DNA of 64,000 bases from JAEUJM01 sp044221555 (lineage in GTDB: Bacteria; Actinomycetota; Acidimicrobiia; Acidimicrobiales; DATDAH01): assembly GCA_044221555.1 (NCBI GenBank), contig JBGAOY010000005.1:62001-126000 (forward strand), in the 5' to 3' direction. Shown here one piece after another: positions 62,663-64,000 of this stretch. Under the pieces are notes generated by a model, which saw nothing but the letters and a program-made list of their open reading frames with translations, ran no database searches and was not told the origin of the DNA. The translations under genes and the position numbers were made by a program. Each line of letters begins with the position of its first letter. Position 1 is the first letter of the stretch.

Positions 62663-63658
62663 CTACCCGCCGATCTGGCTCATGGATCGGCGAGGACGGA
62701 TGAAGTGCACCTGACCGATGGCGTGGCCGGCCCACTTGGCCCCCACCGCGTCGGCCACCACGCCGGCGATGTCGGCGTCGGTGCCGCCCGAGCGCACCAC
62801 CGAGCGCAGATCGAACTCGTCCACCGAGAACAGGCAGTTGCGCAACTGCCCGTCGGCCGTGAGGCGGACCCGGTCGCACGAGCCGCAGAACGGCTCGGTG
62901 ACGCTGGCGATGACTCCCACCTCACCCTGACCGTCGAGGTAGCGGAAGCGCTCGGCGGGCTGGCTGCCCCGGGCGATGGGCTCGAGGGGGTACACGGCGC
63001 CGATGGCGGCGACGATCTCGGCTTGGGTGACGACCTGCCCGTCGGTCCAGCCCTGGCCGGCATCGAGGGGCATGAACTCGATGAAGCGCACCGTGACGCC
63101 ACGCTCGCGCCCGAAGGTGGCGAAGTCGACCGCCTCGTCGTCGTTGACGCCGCGGATCATCACCACGTTGACCTTCACCGGGTCGAGGCCCGCGGCCACG
63201 GCGGCGTCGATGCCCTCGAGCACCCGGGCCAACTCGTCGCGGCGGGTGAGGGCCTCGAATCGGTCGGGGCGGAGCGAGTCGAGCGACACGTTGATGCGAC
63301 GCAGGCCGGCCGCGGCCAGGTCGTCGGCCATCGCCGCCAGGGTGGCGCCGTTGGTGGTGAGGGCCAGGTCGACGTCGAGCGCGGCCAGCTTGGCCACCAG
63401 CACCGGGAGGTGGGCCCGCACCGTGGGCTCACCGCCGGTGAGGCGGATGCTGTCGAACCCGTGGTGGGTGACCATCACGCGGGCCACCCGCTCGATCTCC
63501 TCGAAGGTCAACAGCTCGTCGCGCGGCTGCCAGACCATGCCCTCCTCGGGCATGCAGTAGGTGCAACGGAAGTTGCAGCGGTCGGTCACCGAGATGCGCA
63601 GGTCACGATGCACGCGCCCGTACGAATCGACCAGGCTCGTTCCCGGGGCGGCGGCCAT
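62663..63658 (-). CDS. moaA: GTP 3',8-cyclase MoaA
   Basis: 331 residues from ATG 63658. Radical-SAM motif CNFRCTYC near the N-terminus (about 28-35), LTGGEPTVRAHL, and the C-terminal cluster ligands FCGSCDRVRLTADGQLRNCLF. It makes the first molybdopterin intermediate from GTP. Lies 13 bp after the moeA/glp gene and is probably co-transcribed with it; the longer frame upstream of 63658 overlaps that gene and is not used. The C-terminal GG that activates MoaA in other bacteria is present (IGG). Confidence 0.96.
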   Translation of the reverse strand: MAAAPGTSLVDSYGRVHRDLRISVTDRCNFRCTYCMPEEGMVWQPRDELLTFEEIERVARVMVTHHGFDSIRLTGGEPTVRAHLPVLVAKLAALDVDLALTTNGATLAAMADDLAAAGLRRINVSLDSLRPDRFEALTRRDELARVLEGIDAAVAAGLDPVKVNVVMIRGVNDDEAVDFATFGRERGVTVRFIEFMPLDAGQGWTDGQVVTQAEIVAAIGAVYPLEPIARGSQPAERFRYLDGQGEVGVIASVTEPFCGSCDRVRLTADGQLRNCLFSVDEFDLRSVVRSGGTDADIAGVVADAVGAKWAGHAIGQVHFIRPRRSMSQIGG

Positions 63659-63671
63659 GCGGCCAGGGTAG

Positions 63672-64000
63672 CTACCTGCCTCGCGACGCGGTCCTTGCGA
63701 TGAGGTCGCCGAGCACCATGATCTCCACGGCCTCGCCCGCGGCGACACCGTCGCCGTCGTGCAGCACCGCCAGCGCGTTCGCCGCCGCCGTGGCCGCGAG
63801 CTGGTGCGAGCCCTGGGCGCCGGTGGAGCGCACGTGCACGATCCCGTCGTCGCCGTAGCCGGCGACCACACGCGTGAAGTGCGTCTTGCCGTCGGGCCGG
63901 CGGCCGAGCGGCTCGTCGGCGACGGCCGGGATGCGCACGCGGTCGGGATGCGGGTGGCCCATCATCGTCCGCAGCCCGGGGCGGGCGAACAGCTCGAACG
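63672..64000 (-). CDS. moeA: molybdopterin molybdenumtransferase MoeA / gephyrin-like Glp (5' part outside window)
   Basis: Only the C-terminal ~109 residues are visible; the gene enters from beyond base 64000. FELFARPGLRTMMGHP is the conserved end of the MoeA molybdate-insertion domain, followed by the beta-barrel domain IV (RRPDGKTHFTRVVAG, STGAQGSHQLAATAAANAL). With glpR nearby it may be the Glp form that also acts in cell division. Stop at 63672, 13 bp before moaA. Confidence 0.9.
   Translation of the reverse strand, partial: FELFARPGLRTMMGHPHPDRVRIPAVADEPLGRRPDGKTHFTRVVAGYGDDGIVHVRSTGAQGSHQLAATAAANALAVLHDGDGVAAGEAVEIMVLGDLIARTASRGR

Overview
The window is very GC-rich, densely coded DNA from a free-living actinobacterium, most likely a member of the Acidimicrobiia. 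That placement is an inference. It rests on the GC content, two F420-type luciferase-like oxidoreductases, a mycothiol-type DinB protein, a wax-ester-synthase-like acyltransferase, several FadD-type ligases, a DUF3566-like membrane protein, a Glp/GlpR-type molybdopterin locus, and promoters in which a TANNNT box sits 5-8 bases before the start codon (leaderless transcripts). The only RNA gene seen is a tRNA-Ala(CGC). No CRISPR array, rRNA, integrase or transposase was found.

Layout. 1-7.9 kb: a branched-chain-amino-acid-type ABC importer operon on the minus strand, with three lipoprotein binding proteins, a fused LivH-LivM permease, a fused LivG-LivF ATPase and a small membrane protein preceded by a repeat element. 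7.9-10.9 kb: LLM oxidoreductase, alpha/beta hydrolase, NAD-dependent epimerase. 11.0-14.9 kb: an OmpR/MprA-like regulator and its sensor kinase, a GNAT, and two small envelope proteins whose promoters carry the same 11-bp-phased TCTCA repeats as the regulator's own promoter. 15-24.7 kb: serine hydrolase, WS/DGAT acyltransferase, cupin plus TPR-LuxR regulator, DinB protein, FadD-like ligase, M23/FG-GAP secreted protein. 24.7-37 kb: acyl/lipid metabolism, comprising an ALDH / D-aminoacylase / AMP-ligase operon under a KstR-like operator, DUF5658, SDR and LEH-like genes, then an LLM / isochorismatase-like / TetR / ABC1-kinase operon facing an AMP ligase across a perfect palindrome. 37-42 kb: membrane sulfite-oxidase-like molybdoenzyme, DoxX, epimerase, CsaA-like, nucleosidase-like and DUF2505 proteins. 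42-54.7 kb: DUF3566-like protein, SGNH lipoprotein, ABC-2 exporter, a Ser/Thr kinase with an extracellular beta-propeller, STAS protein, a large secreted PD40/DUF11 protein, GT39-like transferase and a second (lipoprotein) propeller. 54.7-58.5 kb: an ECF42 sigma-factor operon (DGPF protein, sigma factor continuous with a hotdog domain, CrtA-like protein) with an apparent ECF42 promoter. 58.5-64 kb: tRNA-Ala, CAP lipoprotein, a copper amine oxidase apparently split into two overlapping genes, then glpR, moaC, moaA and the end of moeA/glp.

Most notable points: (i) a repeat element present in at least three copies whose hairpin shows a compensatory base-pair change around a constant loop containing a Shine-Dalgarno sequence; (ii) a small two-component regulon readable from phased repeats; (iii) the ECF42-hotdog continuous ORF with its own promoter and an internal Shine-Dalgarno; (iv) the split copper amine oxidase; (v) an isochorismatase-like protein lacking all three catalytic residues. 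All family assignments come from reading motifs by eye; no database search was run.
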